Shown: positions 47,501 to 56,951, counted from the stretch's first letter. The stretch: DNA of 64,000 bases from Calothrix sp. PCC 7716 (GCF_019977735.1 NZ_AP025018.1:5770580-5834579), one strand, 5' to 3'. Numbers and translations are program-made. Notes: a model not told the origin generated them from the letters alone.

Positions 47501-48724
47501 GACCGTGGTTTATTGGCAATAGCAGTTCATCCCGATTTTCAAAATAATCCTTATGTGTACTTACTTTATACTTACGACCCACCAGAAACTAATATTAGCA
47601 ACCCCGCAAATAATCCCAACTCTGTTCTTGATGACCGAGACAATACAGGAAATCGTCCTTCAAGATTGCTACGCTTGAAAGCAACAACAAACACTAATGG
47701 CGATATAATATTTGACGCTAACAGTACTGCTACTGATAATCGAGAAGTATTACTTGGTAAAAACAGTAACTGGCAATTTACAAGTCGTCCAGATGGTAAC
47801 AGTACCGATATTAAAGCCGATGCAAACGGTAATATAGACTACGTTGCTAATTTTGCACCATCAGGAATTATTAACAGTAGTGGTCAATTGTTTACCAATA
47901 TGCAAGATTACTATAATAATCTCAATAATTTAACAAATGTAGAAGATTATTTAGCAACCGATAGCGAATCACATTCGATTGGTTACATGAAATTTGGTAG
48001 TGATGGCAAACTTTATATAACCAATGGTGATGGAACATCGTATAACCGTGTAGACCCGCGCACTATTAGAGTTCAAGACATTAATAACTTATCGGGTAAA
48101 ATGCTACGAATAGACTCCATCACAGGAAATGGTGTTTCAGACAACCCATTCTATGACGCAGCAAATCCCAACAGCAATCGCTCAAAAGTTTTCAACTCTG
48201 GTTTACGTAACCCCTTCCGCTTTACTACCAACCCAACAACAAACAGACCATATATAGGAGATGTTGGTTGGAAAACTTGGGAAGAAATCAATGCAGGTAG
48301 AGGTCAAAACTTTGGCTGGCCATATTTTGAAGGTGGCAACGGCATAAGTTTACAGCAACCCGAATACTTTAGTCTTCCACCCGCACAAGCATTTTATAAT
48401 AGTGGACAACCAGTAACGGCGCCAATTTACGGTTATAAGCATACAAGTTCCAACGCAATAGTTATGGGTGATTTTTACACGGGTAATACTTTCCCATCGG
48501 TTTACCAAAATACCTTATTCATCGCTGACATTAGTCAAGGAACAGTTGACAACATAACTATTGACGGTAATGGTCAATTTGTTTCAATTCGACGCTTCGA
48601 TGAATTTGCCAACCCCAACCTAAACTCCCCAGTGCAAATTACATCTGGACGCGACGGTAACTTATATTTTGCTGACATCGCAGCAGGTACAATTAGCCGT
48701 TGGCGCCCAGAGCAATCAACATAA
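44513..48724 (+). CDS. Large exoprotein: three PA14, two Calx-beta and a glucose/sorbosone dehydrogenase domain
   Basis: 1403 residues. PA14 carbohydrate-binding domains begin near residues 50, 311 and 575 (each GL(R/K)GEYYDN, later TFYTTSDDG(I/V)R). The first two are followed by an Ig-like strand-rich module of about 100 residues. Two Calx-beta motifs follow (about 715-945; EGDAIAVVEIERRSEDL). From about 950 a six-bladed sugar dehydrogenase-like propeller runs to the end (IAVHPDFQNNPYVYLLYTYD, VFNSGLRNPFRFT, GWPYFEGGNG). The repeats are about 790 bp apart at DNA level. No classical signal peptide is visible. Likely function: binding and oxidation of sheath or external polysaccharide, inferred. 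Confidence 0.87.
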   Translation: MNNRVSDNNSLTSISSLISPINALNTVDISKTFGQSNRSSSSILTSGAGNGLRGEYYDNIDFTNLKLARVDSTINFNFGSSSPSSLIAPDTFSIRWTGQVEAQYNENYTFYTTSDDGIRLWVNNQLIINNFRDQAATEIASQQVTLEAGKKYDIRLEYYENGGLSVSRLAWSSLSQAKEIIPQSQLYSPAAPVAELKATTTPTVNTSDYTFSVAYADDAAIDVSSLSNGIRVTGANGFNQIATFLGVEPNTNGTFNTANYRILAPGGTWDFADVSGYTVTLEPNQVKDTADNFALSQNLGLVTFSIAGTGTGLKGEYYDNRDFTNLRVTRTDPTVNFNFGSGSPDPLIAPDTFSVRWTGQVEAKFNEEYTFYTTSDDGVRLWINNQLVINNFRDQAATEVASQKILLEAGKKYDIRLDYYENGGLAVSRLAWSSNSQVKQIIPQLQLYVEGVAPTATLNATNIDSAGGNDYTFTVTYSDNVGVNVASFGNTDILVTGPNGFSQLAQYISSSSNTTNGTPRTATYRINAPQTTWSATSNGFYDISLQRSEVSDINGNFAAGANLGRFFVDIAGTGTGLRGEYYDNENFTNLKLTRTDSSVNFNFGGGSPNALIAPDTFSIRWNGRVEPKYTETYTFYATSDDGIRVKVNGTQIISRFFDQPPTESLGTIALEAGQKYDIEIEYYENAGGAVARLEWSSPTQTRQFIPSTQLYLPPILPTIRLGQVPVSVAEGDAIAVVEIERRSEDLNLTSTVKYTTAGDTATENVDFTKVSGEVTFAPGETSKLVLIPIIEDSLPENDETFTFVIDQTTGANLGPQRTVRIAIDDDDRNYLTFSSPIVNEGDGIATVIIKRGLVTGAASVDYITVPGTAQVDSDYQPVTGTLNFAVGERTKTISIPIINDTLGEANETFSLQFGNPVEVTLNGQNSSEITIIDNDPGSFAREVVVGGLTQPTSFDWIPNTNNLLIAQKNGIVRVYRNGELQTTPFVDLNEEVNDVRDRGLLAIAVHPDFQNNPYVYLLYTYDPPETNISNPANNPNSVLDDRDNTGNRPSRLLRLKATTNTNGDIIFDANSTATDNREVLLGKNSNWQFTSRPDGNSTDIKADANGNIDYVANFAPSGIINSSGQLFTNMQDYYNNLNNLTNVEDYLATDSESHSIGYMKFGSDGKLYITNGDGTSYNRVDPRTIRVQDINNLSGKMLRIDSITGNGVSDNPFYDAANPNSNRSKVFNSGLRNPFRFTTNPTTNRPYIGDVGWKTWEEINAGRGQNFGWPYFEGGNGISLQQPEYFSLPPAQAFYNSGQPVTAPIYGYKHTSSNAIVMGDFYTGNTFPSVYQNTLFIADISQGTVDNITIDGNGQFVSIRRFDEFANPNLNSPVQITSGRDGNLYFADIAAGTISRWRPEQST

Positions 48725-48727
48725 ATA

Positions 48728-51067
48728 TTATTTCAGATATTTATCGCACCAATTTACCATTTCCCAAAGTGTATGACCCACGGCTTCGTGCGACCGATAG
48801 CCGTGGTCTTCATATGGTAAAACGACATAACGCACTGTTGCACCCAAACCTTTGAGTGCTTCATAAAGTCGTTCGGTTTGCAAAGGATATGTACCGGGAT
48901 TACTATCTTTTTCTCCGTGTATTAATAGTAAAGGCGCCTTAACTTTATTTGCATGGGTAAATGGTGACATATTATTATATGTGTCCGCTGCTTCCCAGTA
49001 ATTTCGTTGTTCTCCTTGAAATCCAAACGGTGTTAGTGTTCTGTTATACGCTCCACTTCTAGCAATGCCAATTTTAAACAAATTTGTATGTGCTAGTAAA
49101 TTTACTGTTGTAAAAGCTCCATACGAGTGACCACCAATACCAATGCGATTTGGATCGGCAATACCACGTTTAACTACATAATTTACAGCAGCTTCGGCGC
49201 CTGCAATTAATTGTTCAACATAAGTATCATTCGGTTCGGTGTCACCTTCTCCAACAATTGGAATAGTTGGACCAGAAAGAATTGCATAACCTTGGGTAAG
49301 TAAAAATAATACCGAGTCACGCATTGGACGACTAAAGGTGTTAGTTGCGGTTGTTACCTGTCCTGCAAATTCACGGTCTTTAAACTCTTCTGGATATACC
49401 CAAAAAACACAAGGTAAGGCGCCATCACGATTAACATCGTAATTAGGTGGTAAATATAACGTCGCTGATAGTTTGACTCCATCTGCACGCTGATATTGCA
49501 CAAGTTCTTTTTGTAGCTGTGCCAGTTGTGGTGCTGGGTCTTGATAATTTGTTAACAAAACAGGTTCAGTGTTACCATTTTTAAGATAGTAATTTGGTGG
49601 TTCGGTTTGAGACTGGCGCCTAGTTATTAATGTTTGTGCTTCTGAGTCTAATATATCAACTACTGACTCAAAGTAAGGGTCTTCACACTGCCATAATCTT
49701 GTTCTTTGCTTTGTATCCAAATTAAATTTGTCTAAAAATGGATATACTCCCTTTGGCGAGGCGCCTCGACCATTTAAATATATGCTATTTCCATCTTCGG
49801 TAAATCTAATTACATCACGACCATATTTTCCGTGTGTCGAAAGAGGAACACCTGGGTCATTATACTTGTCTTCAAAGCTACGGTCGAAAAGTAATTTTGC
49901 GGGTGTTTCGCTATTTTGCGGATTGATACGCCAAACACGCTGTTTACGACTATCGAACCATTTTTCCCAAACTAAAGCAACATCTTCACGCCCCCACGCG
50001 ACATGTTGAAATCTATACTCACATTGCCAAAGCTTTTGTGGTTCTTTATCAAAAGGTGCATCTAGCACAAATAATGCATCTCGATAATTAACATCTTGCG
50101 TTGGGTCTCCCTCATCTAAAGCTTCAACCCAGTGTAGTACACAACTTTGGTCGGGGCACCAAAAAACTCGTCGTTTCCCAGGTCGAACTGCATCAAATTT
50201 AATCGAAATATTGTCAGCGAGGGGTAAATCAGCAATTTCACGAACAAACTCACCGTTTGCATTGAGTATTTCAATACGTTTGGGAAAATAAGATGCTGGT
50301 AATTGATACGAAAATGGTTTATGCAAAGTCGTTAATAAGATATAATTACCATCCGGTGAAGGTCGAGCTTCATCTATTAGACGAGGGGAAACTATCTGCG
50401 TAATTTTACCGTCTAAAGTCACTTTATTCAAACTTGATGATATGTAATATTCAAATAAAGTTTCATCGTGAGGACTTTCGAGTAAATTTGTATAAGTACG
50501 GCTAGGAGTTTTTCTACCTAAATTCTCTTCTATCATTGGCGCCGTTGGTATCGGCGATTTTATTGGGGCTTCACCGCGTTCTGTAGAAATAAATTTACAT
50601 ATTAATGTATCATTCGATAACCAACGGTGTGGTGCCCCGTATGCAGCATTCAAAATTGGCTCAGTTAAACGCTTTGTATTCAGCGTTGCTAGTTCAACCA
50701 CCCACAACTCTAAACCTGAGTCTCTAGTAATTGTAAATGCTAACTTTTCACCATCTGGCGCCCACTTTAAAAAACTAATCCGAGGATTTTCTGGCAGTGA
50801 TATATCATTAAAAGTTGTTGAGCAAACAGCCTTAATTTTTATACTGTGGTATTGATTATAACGGAACGGTGCATTAGTACGTGGATTTAGTAAAAATCCA
50901 GCCAGTGGTATTTGTGGTTCAGCCAATTCTGCAATTGAAGAAAGTAAAGGCTGTTCTAACTCAACTAACCATTCTTGGTTAGGAGATAGCAATATCGTTG
51001 TCGGTGCTGGTGCATCTAAAATTTGATTGATAGGTGGAGGTGGTGATTGCCAAGTAAGTGTTGTCAT
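48728..51067 (-). CDS. S9-family serine peptidase (chloroplast glutamyl endopeptidase-like)
   Basis: 779 residues. The N-terminal 480 residues form a beta-propeller (FLKWAPDGEKLAFTITRDSG, SPDGNYILLTTLHKPFSY). The alpha/beta-hydrolase domain follows, with the nucleophile GGHSYGAFTTVNLLAH, the acid in HGEKDSNPGTYPLQTERLY and the histidine in YEDHGYR. The sequence round the Ser and the N-terminus recall the CGEP group of S9 peptidases. It is cytoplasmic, lacking a signal peptide. It converges on the exoprotein gene, with stops 3 bp apart and no terminator in between. Confidence 0.88.
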   Translation of the reverse strand: MTTLTWQSPPPPINQILDAPAPTTILLSPNQEWLVELEQPLLSSIAELAEPQIPLAGFLLNPRTNAPFRYNQYHSIKIKAVCSTTFNDISLPENPRISFLKWAPDGEKLAFTITRDSGLELWVVELATLNTKRLTEPILNAAYGAPHRWLSNDTLICKFISTERGEAPIKSPIPTAPMIEENLGRKTPSRTYTNLLESPHDETLFEYYISSSLNKVTLDGKITQIVSPRLIDEARPSPDGNYILLTTLHKPFSYQLPASYFPKRIEILNANGEFVREIADLPLADNISIKFDAVRPGKRRVFWCPDQSCVLHWVEALDEGDPTQDVNYRDALFVLDAPFDKEPQKLWQCEYRFQHVAWGREDVALVWEKWFDSRKQRVWRINPQNSETPAKLLFDRSFEDKYNDPGVPLSTHGKYGRDVIRFTEDGNSIYLNGRGASPKGVYPFLDKFNLDTKQRTRLWQCEDPYFESVVDILDSEAQTLITRRQSQTEPPNYYLKNGNTEPVLLTNYQDPAPQLAQLQKELVQYQRADGVKLSATLYLPPNYDVNRDGALPCVFWVYPEEFKDREFAGQVTTATNTFSRPMRDSVLFLLTQGYAILSGPTIPIVGEGDTEPNDTYVEQLIAGAEAAVNYVVKRGIADPNRIGIGGHSYGAFTTVNLLAHTNLFKIGIARSGAYNRTLTPFGFQGEQRNYWEAADTYNNMSPFTHANKVKAPLLLIHGEKDSNPGTYPLQTERLYEALKGLGATVRYVVLPYEDHGYRSHEAVGHTLWEMVNWCDKYLK

Positions 51068-51195
51068 AAATTATTAATTAGGGGAAAGGGAAAGTGAAAA
51101 GGGAAATAATGCGCTCGCAGAAAGGAAATGGGAAGATAAACAGTGAATTTTTTGTATCCCCTGTCATCTTTACCCTTTATCCTTTCCCTAAGTTC

Positions 51196-51873
51196 TTACT
51201 TCCCTTTTGGCGGTTTACTTGTGACACCTTTTTCGTAAGTTAATGTGTAGACACCTTGCGTATGTAACACTCGGTACCATAATCTTGCTTGAGTACCCGT
51301 TGAGAGCATTTTACTTACTGTCGCTTTTGCGATTTTAAATTGCTCTTCATCCAATCCATCACCATACAAATCACGGACGATTGCATCGACGTGAAAGTGT
51401 GTTGTAGGGTTATACCGCATTAATATCAGAATTGCATTCTGAACAGAGTAATCTTGATATTGCGCCAGTAGAGGTATTGTACTTGCTTTTCTAGATATGT
51501 GAAGCTTGGGAATATCAGAGATGTCTGGTTTGGGCGGTTTCGCGGCTAGATTGGTCGTAGCTGATGCTGGAGCAACGCTATTCGTCGAAGTTGGGGATGC
51601 TGTTTCTATAATTGGTGAGGCAGCAGCTTCATAATGATGTCGATTAAGTTGACTCAGACTATCCTGAAGGTATGCTTGAGTAGAAGATAAACTAGATAAC
51701 CGACCTAAAGGATGATACATCTGGTCTTCTTGGGCATAACCTGATATTAGACCATCTAGAGAATTAATCTGATGTCGGATGAAAGACAAGCGCCGCTCTA
51801 AATCAACTGCCTCCAGTATGTAGCGGTCGCGTTCTGCCGACAGCAAACTTAGCATCTCAGGTGAATCAGTCAT
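51196..51873 (-). CDS. Protein with coiled-coil N-terminus and winged-helix-like C-terminus
   Basis: 225 residues. Residues 1-50 are predicted helical (RDRYILEAVDLERRLSFIRH). A Pro/Ser/Thr-rich linker spans about 85-130. The last 90 residues (QNAILILMRYNPTTHFHVDA, IVRDLYGDGLDEEQFKIAK, ATVSKMLSTGTQARLWYRV) read as a winged helix of the HARE-HTH type. It could be DNA-binding. It starts only 36 bp from the divergent 94-codon gene. No family name recognised. Confidence 0.7.
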   Translation of the reverse strand: MTDSPEMLSLLSAERDRYILEAVDLERRLSFIRHQINSLDGLISGYAQEDQMYHPLGRLSSLSSTQAYLQDSLSQLNRHHYEAAASPIIETASPTSTNSVAPASATTNLAAKPPKPDISDIPKLHISRKASTIPLLAQYQDYSVQNAILILMRYNPTTHFHVDAIVRDLYGDGLDEEQFKIAKATVSKMLSTGTQARLWYRVLHTQGVYTLTYEKGVTSKPPKGK

Positions 51874-51909
51874 AGTAGTAGTTACCTAATTTCAAAGGAA
51901 TAAAACAAA

Positions 51910-52194
51910 GTGGAAACTAAGGAAATTTTTGTTAAGGCTCATGTTCGTATCATTCGACAAAAACTTTACCGCTTCGTCTGCAAAGAATGCAACTTAGTAG
52001 CAGAGCGGATTTGTTTTCCCTCACAACCACTCTATTGCGAAACATGCCGACCGCCAAAACAAAAAGTTGAAAAACCTTCATCTGAAGCAGTTGTTAAAGC
52101 TAAAACCACCAAGAGAAAGCCTCCAGCTAAACAGCCTCGCACCGGAGTTGCCAAGACAACTACAAGAGCAAAAAAAGCTGCTTCTGCCAAATGA
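51910..52194 (+). CDS. Zinc-ribbon protein with basic tail
   Basis: 94 residues from a GTG start with AAAGGAAT upstream. Two Cys pairs (FVCKEC and YCETC) could bind zinc. The second half is Lys/Ala/Pro/Thr-rich and strongly basic, like histone-tail or nucleoid protein ends. It may bind nucleic acid. It is divergent from the winged-helix gene with 36 bp between the start codons, so each promoter must overlap the other gene's 5' end. Confidence 0.68.
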   Translation: METKEIFVKAHVRIIRQKLYRFVCKECNLVAERICFPSQPLYCETCRPPKQKVEKPSSEAVVKAKTTKRKPPAKQPRTGVAKTTTRAKKAASAK

Positions 52195-53356
52195 TATTAA
52201 ATTTTCACTCCTACTGACAAATCTACGCCTACAACCAATTATGTAAGCAGATTGCGTCTCTAACCTAGAATGTCCGTCAATTCAATCGTCTTAACACGAA
52301 AATTAATAGACTGTTATTGAGTTGACTGACAATCATTCATAAAAGCTCCAGAAGCTGAGGAAAGCACACGTCAACCTAGCTTCTGCACCTTTCTAGTTAG
52401 AACAACATCAACCCTCAGTATGATGAAATACCAACATGCTCATCTCAAAATTAGCAGATACTATTGCTCCTAAGAAACCGGGCTTCTTGCCAAAGATGTT
52501 GCAATGAAACGTTGATTTTTCGTTCATATGCCCGGTTTCTGTTAGATTGCACATCATTTACATAACGCAAGAAATGTAAATAATTGTAAACAATTTATTG
52601 TGTTACGCTTTGTAGTATAAAGCGTAATCAAGCATAATTTCAATTTATTTCGATAATTAGTACCAGTAAAATGTATTTTGTATTACTATTATTAATTAGT
52701 TTTAACCAAATTATAGCTGGAAATTTATCCGCTATAACCATTGCATAGATAGGCTTACAGAGATTTAACTAAAATTGATTTATATTAATTTCAAACAATA
52801 TTTAATCTCATGTCCGGTAGCATAACCGTAATAAAAACATTGTAGAGACCCATTCACGTAGTGTCCCGCAGGGAATTAATCGCGTCTCTACATTATGGGT
52901 AATCAACCGGACATGATATAAAGTAACTTTACAGTAGATAATATACTTGTTAAATAAATAACATTATTATTAACGAAATTATAAAGTTTTCAAGCTAATT
53001 TTAGAAATAGCGAAAATATTATTAACGAATAGACGCTATAGACAAAGGCGCCACATCTGAGCGGCAAATGTCACATGCAGGTTATCTATGGAGTCACTTG
53101 TTTACCGCAACTCGCTTCCGAAGTAACATGGCGCCTTTAACACAAAAAATTTATAATCAGCGTCGAATCATTGTTTACTGGTAGGATTCTCGCTGATAGA
53201 GGACTCAAATGGCAGTTTTGCTTCTAGCACAGAGGTAAAAAAATATGAGACTCAATATTCAAGGCAAGTATTTAAAAAGATTGTGGTGCGATAGTGAATA
53301 AGAGTGATATTATTAAGAACTGTTTCGCCTGTCTCACACAATGAACGCCTGTTTAT
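52195..53356. other. 1.16-kb intergenic region upstream of uvrA
   Basis: No gene found. It contains an AAGAAACCGGGCTTCTT/GCCCGGTTTCT repeat pair (52478-52546), a nested inverted element (52808-52916), and a pair of 10-bp arms AAAGGCGCCA/TGGCGCCTTT at 53044-53053 and 53129-53138 that could close a structured RNA of about 95 bases. The uvrA promoter is presumably in the last few hundred bases; no LexA-type operator was found by eye. Confidence 0.55.
52808..52916. repeat. Nested inverted repeat element
   Basis: Outer arms TCATGTCCGGT (52808-52818) and ACCGGACATGA (52906-52916) enclose a GTAGAGAC...GTCTCTAC pair at 52842-52891. It looks like one element inserted in another, or a two-tier miniature element. 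Confidence 0.75.
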
Positions 53357-56239
53357 ATGTCTGATACTCAGATTACAGCATCCTCAAACGGGAAAAATCA
53401 TATGCTGCCACAAATGAATAGTCAAAATACTATTCGCATTCGAGGTGCGAGGCAGCATAATTTGAAGGATGTTGACTTGGAAATACCCAGAGACAAACTT
53501 ATTGTGTTTACTGGAGTATCTGGTTCGGGAAAATCATCGCTAGCATTTGATACCATTTTTGCTGAAGGACAGCGACGCTACGTTGAATCTTTGAGCGCCT
53601 ATGCACGTCAATTTTTAGGACAATTAAACAAACCCGATGTTGAAGCTATTGAGGGCTTAAGTCCAGCAATTTCCATTGACCAAAAGTCTACATCGCACAA
53701 TCCTCGCTCTACAGTTGGTACTGTAACTGAGATTTACGATTACATGCGATTGTTGTTTGGACGTGCAGGGCAACCCCATTGTCCAATTTGTGACCGAAAT
53801 ATTGCACCCCAAACTATCGATGAAATGGTCGATAGAATTATGGAGTTACCCGACCGTACCAAATTTCAAATTCTTGCACCTGTCGTTCGTGGTAAAAAAG
53901 GTACTCACAAAAAATTATTATCAAGTTTAGCATCACAAGGATTTGTTCGTGTTCGTATTAATGGTGAAGTGCGCGAACTCTCTGATTCGATAGATTTAGA
54001 TAAAAATTTTACACATACTATAGAAGTAGTTATTGACCGTCTAATTAAAAAAGATGGACTACAAGAGCGTTTAGTAGACTCACTTGCTACAGGTCTCAAA
54101 CTTTCTGAAGGTATAATAGCAATATTATACACGCCTACGTCTGGTGATAATACTGAAGAGCAAGAAATAGTTTTTTCTGAAAACTTCGCTTGTCCTGAAC
54201 ATGGTGCAGTCATGGAAGAACTATCACCGCGTTTATTTTCTTTTAACTCACCTTACGGCGCCTGTCAAAATTGTCATGGACTCGGCACATTAAGAAGATT
54301 TTCGCCCGAATTAGTGATTCCAAACCCAGAGGCGCCTGTTTATGCAGCAATAGCACCTTGGTCAGAGAAAGAAAATTCTTATTATTTAGAATTACTATAT
54401 AGTTTAGGAAAAGCACATAACTTTGAGCTACAAACTCAGTGGTGTAAGCTCGAAGAAGAACAGCGCTCGATTTTATTAAACGGTGAGACAGTAGAAAAAG
54501 GAGATAAAACGCCTCATTTTCGAGGTATTATTCCGATTTTGCAGCGTCAGTACGAAGGTGGTTCCGAGCTAGTAAAACAAAAATTAGAGCAATATTTAGT
54601 AGACCAACCTTGCCCAGTTTGCCACGGAAAGCGCTTAAAACCCGAAGCTTTATCAGTACGTTTAGGGCAACATCGAATTTTAGATTTGACGAGTGTATCA
54701 ATACGCGACTGTCAAGTACGTATCGACGAGTTAAAATTAAATCCACGTCAAGCTCAAATTGCGGACTTAGTACTACGTGAAATCAAAGCACGTTTACAAT
54801 TTCTTTTAGATGTGGGTTTAGATTACCTTACCCTTGACCGTCCAGCAATGACCCTTTCTGGTGGAGAAGCACAGCGAATTCGATTAGCAACCCAAATTGG
54901 TTCAGGTCTAACAGGTGTACTATACGTATTAGATGAACCTAGCATTGGTTTACATCAACGCGATAACGGGCGCCTACTACGAACATTAAATCGATTGCGT
55001 GATTTAGGCAACACATTAATAGTTGTCGAACACGACGAAGAAACAATTCGAGCAGCAGATTATGTAGTTGACATTGGGCCAGGTGCAGGTTTGCATGGAG
55101 GTAACATTGTTGCACAAGGTAATTTACAAGCATTACTAGATGCAGACGACTCATTAACAGGAGCATATCTATCAGGACGAAAAGTAATTCAAACACCAGG
55201 AACACGACGCGAAGGCAACGGGTTAAATTTAATCATTAAAAATGCCTGTCGCAACAATTTAAAAAATATCACCGTCGAAATACCTCTTGGTAAGCTTGTT
55301 TCGGTGACAGGTGTATCTGGTTCAGGAAAATCTACATTAATTAACGAAATACTTTATCCAGCACTACAACACCATATAACTAAGAGAGTTCCATCTCCAA
55401 AAGATGTAGATGGCATTCAAGGGTTAAGCGCAATAGATAAAGCCATAGTAATTGACCAATCACCAATCGGTCGTACACCACGCTCAAATCCTGCAACTTA
55501 TACAGGTGTTTTCGATGTTATCCGTGACGTATTTTGTCAAACCGTCGAAGCAAAAGCACGTGGTTACAAAGCTGGACAATTTTCGTTTAACGTCAAAGGG
55601 GGGCGTTGCGAAGCTTGTAGTGGACAAGGGGTAAATGTCATTGAAATGAACTTTTTACCCGACGTTTACGTTCAGTGCGAAGTTTGTAAAGGCGCCAGAT
55701 ACAATCGTGAAACCCTGCAAGTAAAATATAAAAATAAATCAATTGCCGACGTTCTTAACATGACTGTAGAGGAAAGTTTAGAATTTTTCCAAAACATTCC
55801 CAAAGCAGTAGTGAGACTACAAACCTTAGTAGACGTAGGTTTAGGTTACGTTCGACTCGGACAACCAGCCACAACATTATCGGGTGGAGAAGCACAACGA
55901 GTCAAATTAGCAACAGAACTATCTCGACGTGCAACAGGCAAAACACTTTATTTAATCGACGAACCAACAACAGGTTTATCGTTCTACGACGTACATAAAT
56001 TGCTAGATGTACTACAAAGACTAGTAGATAAAGGCAACTCCGTCTTATTAATCGAACATAACCTAGATGTTATTCGTTGTTCTGACTGGGTAATAGACCT
56101 AGGTCCTGAAGGAGGAGACAAAGGAGGGGAATTAATAGTAGTAGGAACACCCGAAGATGTTGCCAAAAACGAAACATCACACACTGGGTATTACTTAAAA
56201 CAAGTACTAAAACATTACCCACCCATAGTCACCGTATAG
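53357..56239 (+). CDS. uvrA: Excinuclease ABC subunit A
   Basis: 960 residues. UvrA is the damage-recognition ATPase of nucleotide excision repair and loads UvrB. It has two ABC ATPase modules: Walker A FTGVSGSGKSSLAFDT near residue 53 and VTGVSGSGKSTLINEI in the second half, with signatures TLSGGEAQRIRLATQIG and TLSGGEAQRVKLATELS. Zinc-binding cysteine sets are present (CPICDRN, CPVCHGKRL, CEACSGQG with CEVCKGARY). The start MSDTQITASS adds about 25 residues before the conserved IRIRGARQHNLKDVDL. The long upstream region carries repeats and a possible structured RNA. Confidence 0.97.
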   Translation: MSDTQITASSNGKNHMLPQMNSQNTIRIRGARQHNLKDVDLEIPRDKLIVFTGVSGSGKSSLAFDTIFAEGQRRYVESLSAYARQFLGQLNKPDVEAIEGLSPAISIDQKSTSHNPRSTVGTVTEIYDYMRLLFGRAGQPHCPICDRNIAPQTIDEMVDRIMELPDRTKFQILAPVVRGKKGTHKKLLSSLASQGFVRVRINGEVRELSDSIDLDKNFTHTIEVVIDRLIKKDGLQERLVDSLATGLKLSEGIIAILYTPTSGDNTEEQEIVFSENFACPEHGAVMEELSPRLFSFNSPYGACQNCHGLGTLRRFSPELVIPNPEAPVYAAIAPWSEKENSYYLELLYSLGKAHNFELQTQWCKLEEEQRSILLNGETVEKGDKTPHFRGIIPILQRQYEGGSELVKQKLEQYLVDQPCPVCHGKRLKPEALSVRLGQHRILDLTSVSIRDCQVRIDELKLNPRQAQIADLVLREIKARLQFLLDVGLDYLTLDRPAMTLSGGEAQRIRLATQIGSGLTGVLYVLDEPSIGLHQRDNGRLLRTLNRLRDLGNTLIVVEHDEETIRAADYVVDIGPGAGLHGGNIVAQGNLQALLDADDSLTGAYLSGRKVIQTPGTRREGNGLNLIIKNACRNNLKNITVEIPLGKLVSVTGVSGSGKSTLINEILYPALQHHITKRVPSPKDVDGIQGLSAIDKAIVIDQSPIGRTPRSNPATYTGVFDVIRDVFCQTVEAKARGYKAGQFSFNVKGGRCEACSGQGVNVIEMNFLPDVYVQCEVCKGARYNRETLQVKYKNKSIADVLNMTVEESLEFFQNIPKAVVRLQTLVDVGLGYVRLGQPATTLSGGEAQRVKLATELSRRATGKTLYLIDEPTTGLSFYDVHKLLDVLQRLVDKGNSVLLIEHNLDVIRCSDWVIDLGPEGGDKGGELIVVGTPEDVAKNETSHTGYYLKQVLKHYPPIVTV

Positions 56240-56261
56240 TGTAATAATATACATCTTGTGG

Positions 56262-56338
56262 AATGGGCATGTATTGTGGAATGGGCATCCTTGCCCGTTC
56301 CAAACTCAGCAGGGGCGGGCAAGGATGCCCGCTCCACA
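56262..56338. repeat. Inverted repeat TGGAATGGGCATCCTTGCCC / GGGCAAGGATGCCCGCTCCA
   Basis: Two adjoining arms after uvrA form a strong hairpin and could terminate it. The same words make up the tandem repeat at 32796-32872. Confidence 0.75.
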
Positions 56339-56363
56339 AGCACAAGAGAAAATTTTGTAAATG

Positions 56364-56951
56364 CTAAACAGTTAATTCATCCCTATGTGCGGCAACAATA
56401 CGCAATATCATCACTACAACAAGTAAACTCAACAAAGGTAGAGCAACAAATGGTAATTTAGTTAACTTCAAAATATACTCAGCAACTAAACCCAACCACA
56501 AAAAATGCATACCTGTAGTATGTAAAATTTGCCAATTACGCTTACCTAAATATTTAGCAGGTTTTTCAAAAGATGTAATAGTCATCGCAAATAATAATAT
56601 ATAACCAATAGTTCCCAAAGGGTCAATCGCTGGTGCCACTCCTGCCGTAACATACCATAAACCCAACAACGCAAAAGCATGATAGGTATGCGATACAGCC
56701 ATAGATAAACCGAGATACCGACGATTTTTAATTAGCCAAATTGATATTGGACTCGACCAAAGTTTGCGAAGAGAAGAAGCAACAAAAGCACTCAAAAATA
56801 AAATCAAAGACGTTCGACCAGTAGCACGAATCATCATTCGCATAGCTAACTCGTCAATACCCTGAAACACTACAATCATAACTATTATTAAACCAACAAA
56901 CAACGCAGTAAAACCAACAAGGCGCCATTTTTGAATATAAGTACCTATCAT
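56364..56951 (-). CDS. Ferric-reductase-like transmembrane protein
   Basis: 195 residues with about six membrane helices. The layout is like the ferric reductase-like transmembrane domain family: TGRTSLILFLSAFVASSLRK, then RRYLGLSMAVSHTYHAFALL with two histidines, then LHTTGMHFLWLGLVAEYI with two more. These His residues could hold a haem pair. There is no FAD or NAD(P)H domain, so it would need a partner, as MsrQ does. It is upstream of, and convergent with, uvrA. Confidence 0.72.
   Translation of the reverse strand: MIGTYIQKWRLVGFTALFVGLIIVMIVVFQGIDELAMRMMIRATGRTSLILFLSAFVASSLRKLWSSPISIWLIKNRRYLGLSMAVSHTYHAFALLGLWYVTAGVAPAIDPLGTIGYILLFAMTITSFEKPAKYLGKRNWQILHTTGMHFLWLGLVAEYILKLTKLPFVALPLLSLLVVVMILRIVAAHRDELTV

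Noticed and set aside
56258-56461. 67-codon frame after uvrA
   Set aside because: Made of the GGAATGGGCATCC inverted repeat and overlaps the 3' end of the real minus-strand membrane protein gene.
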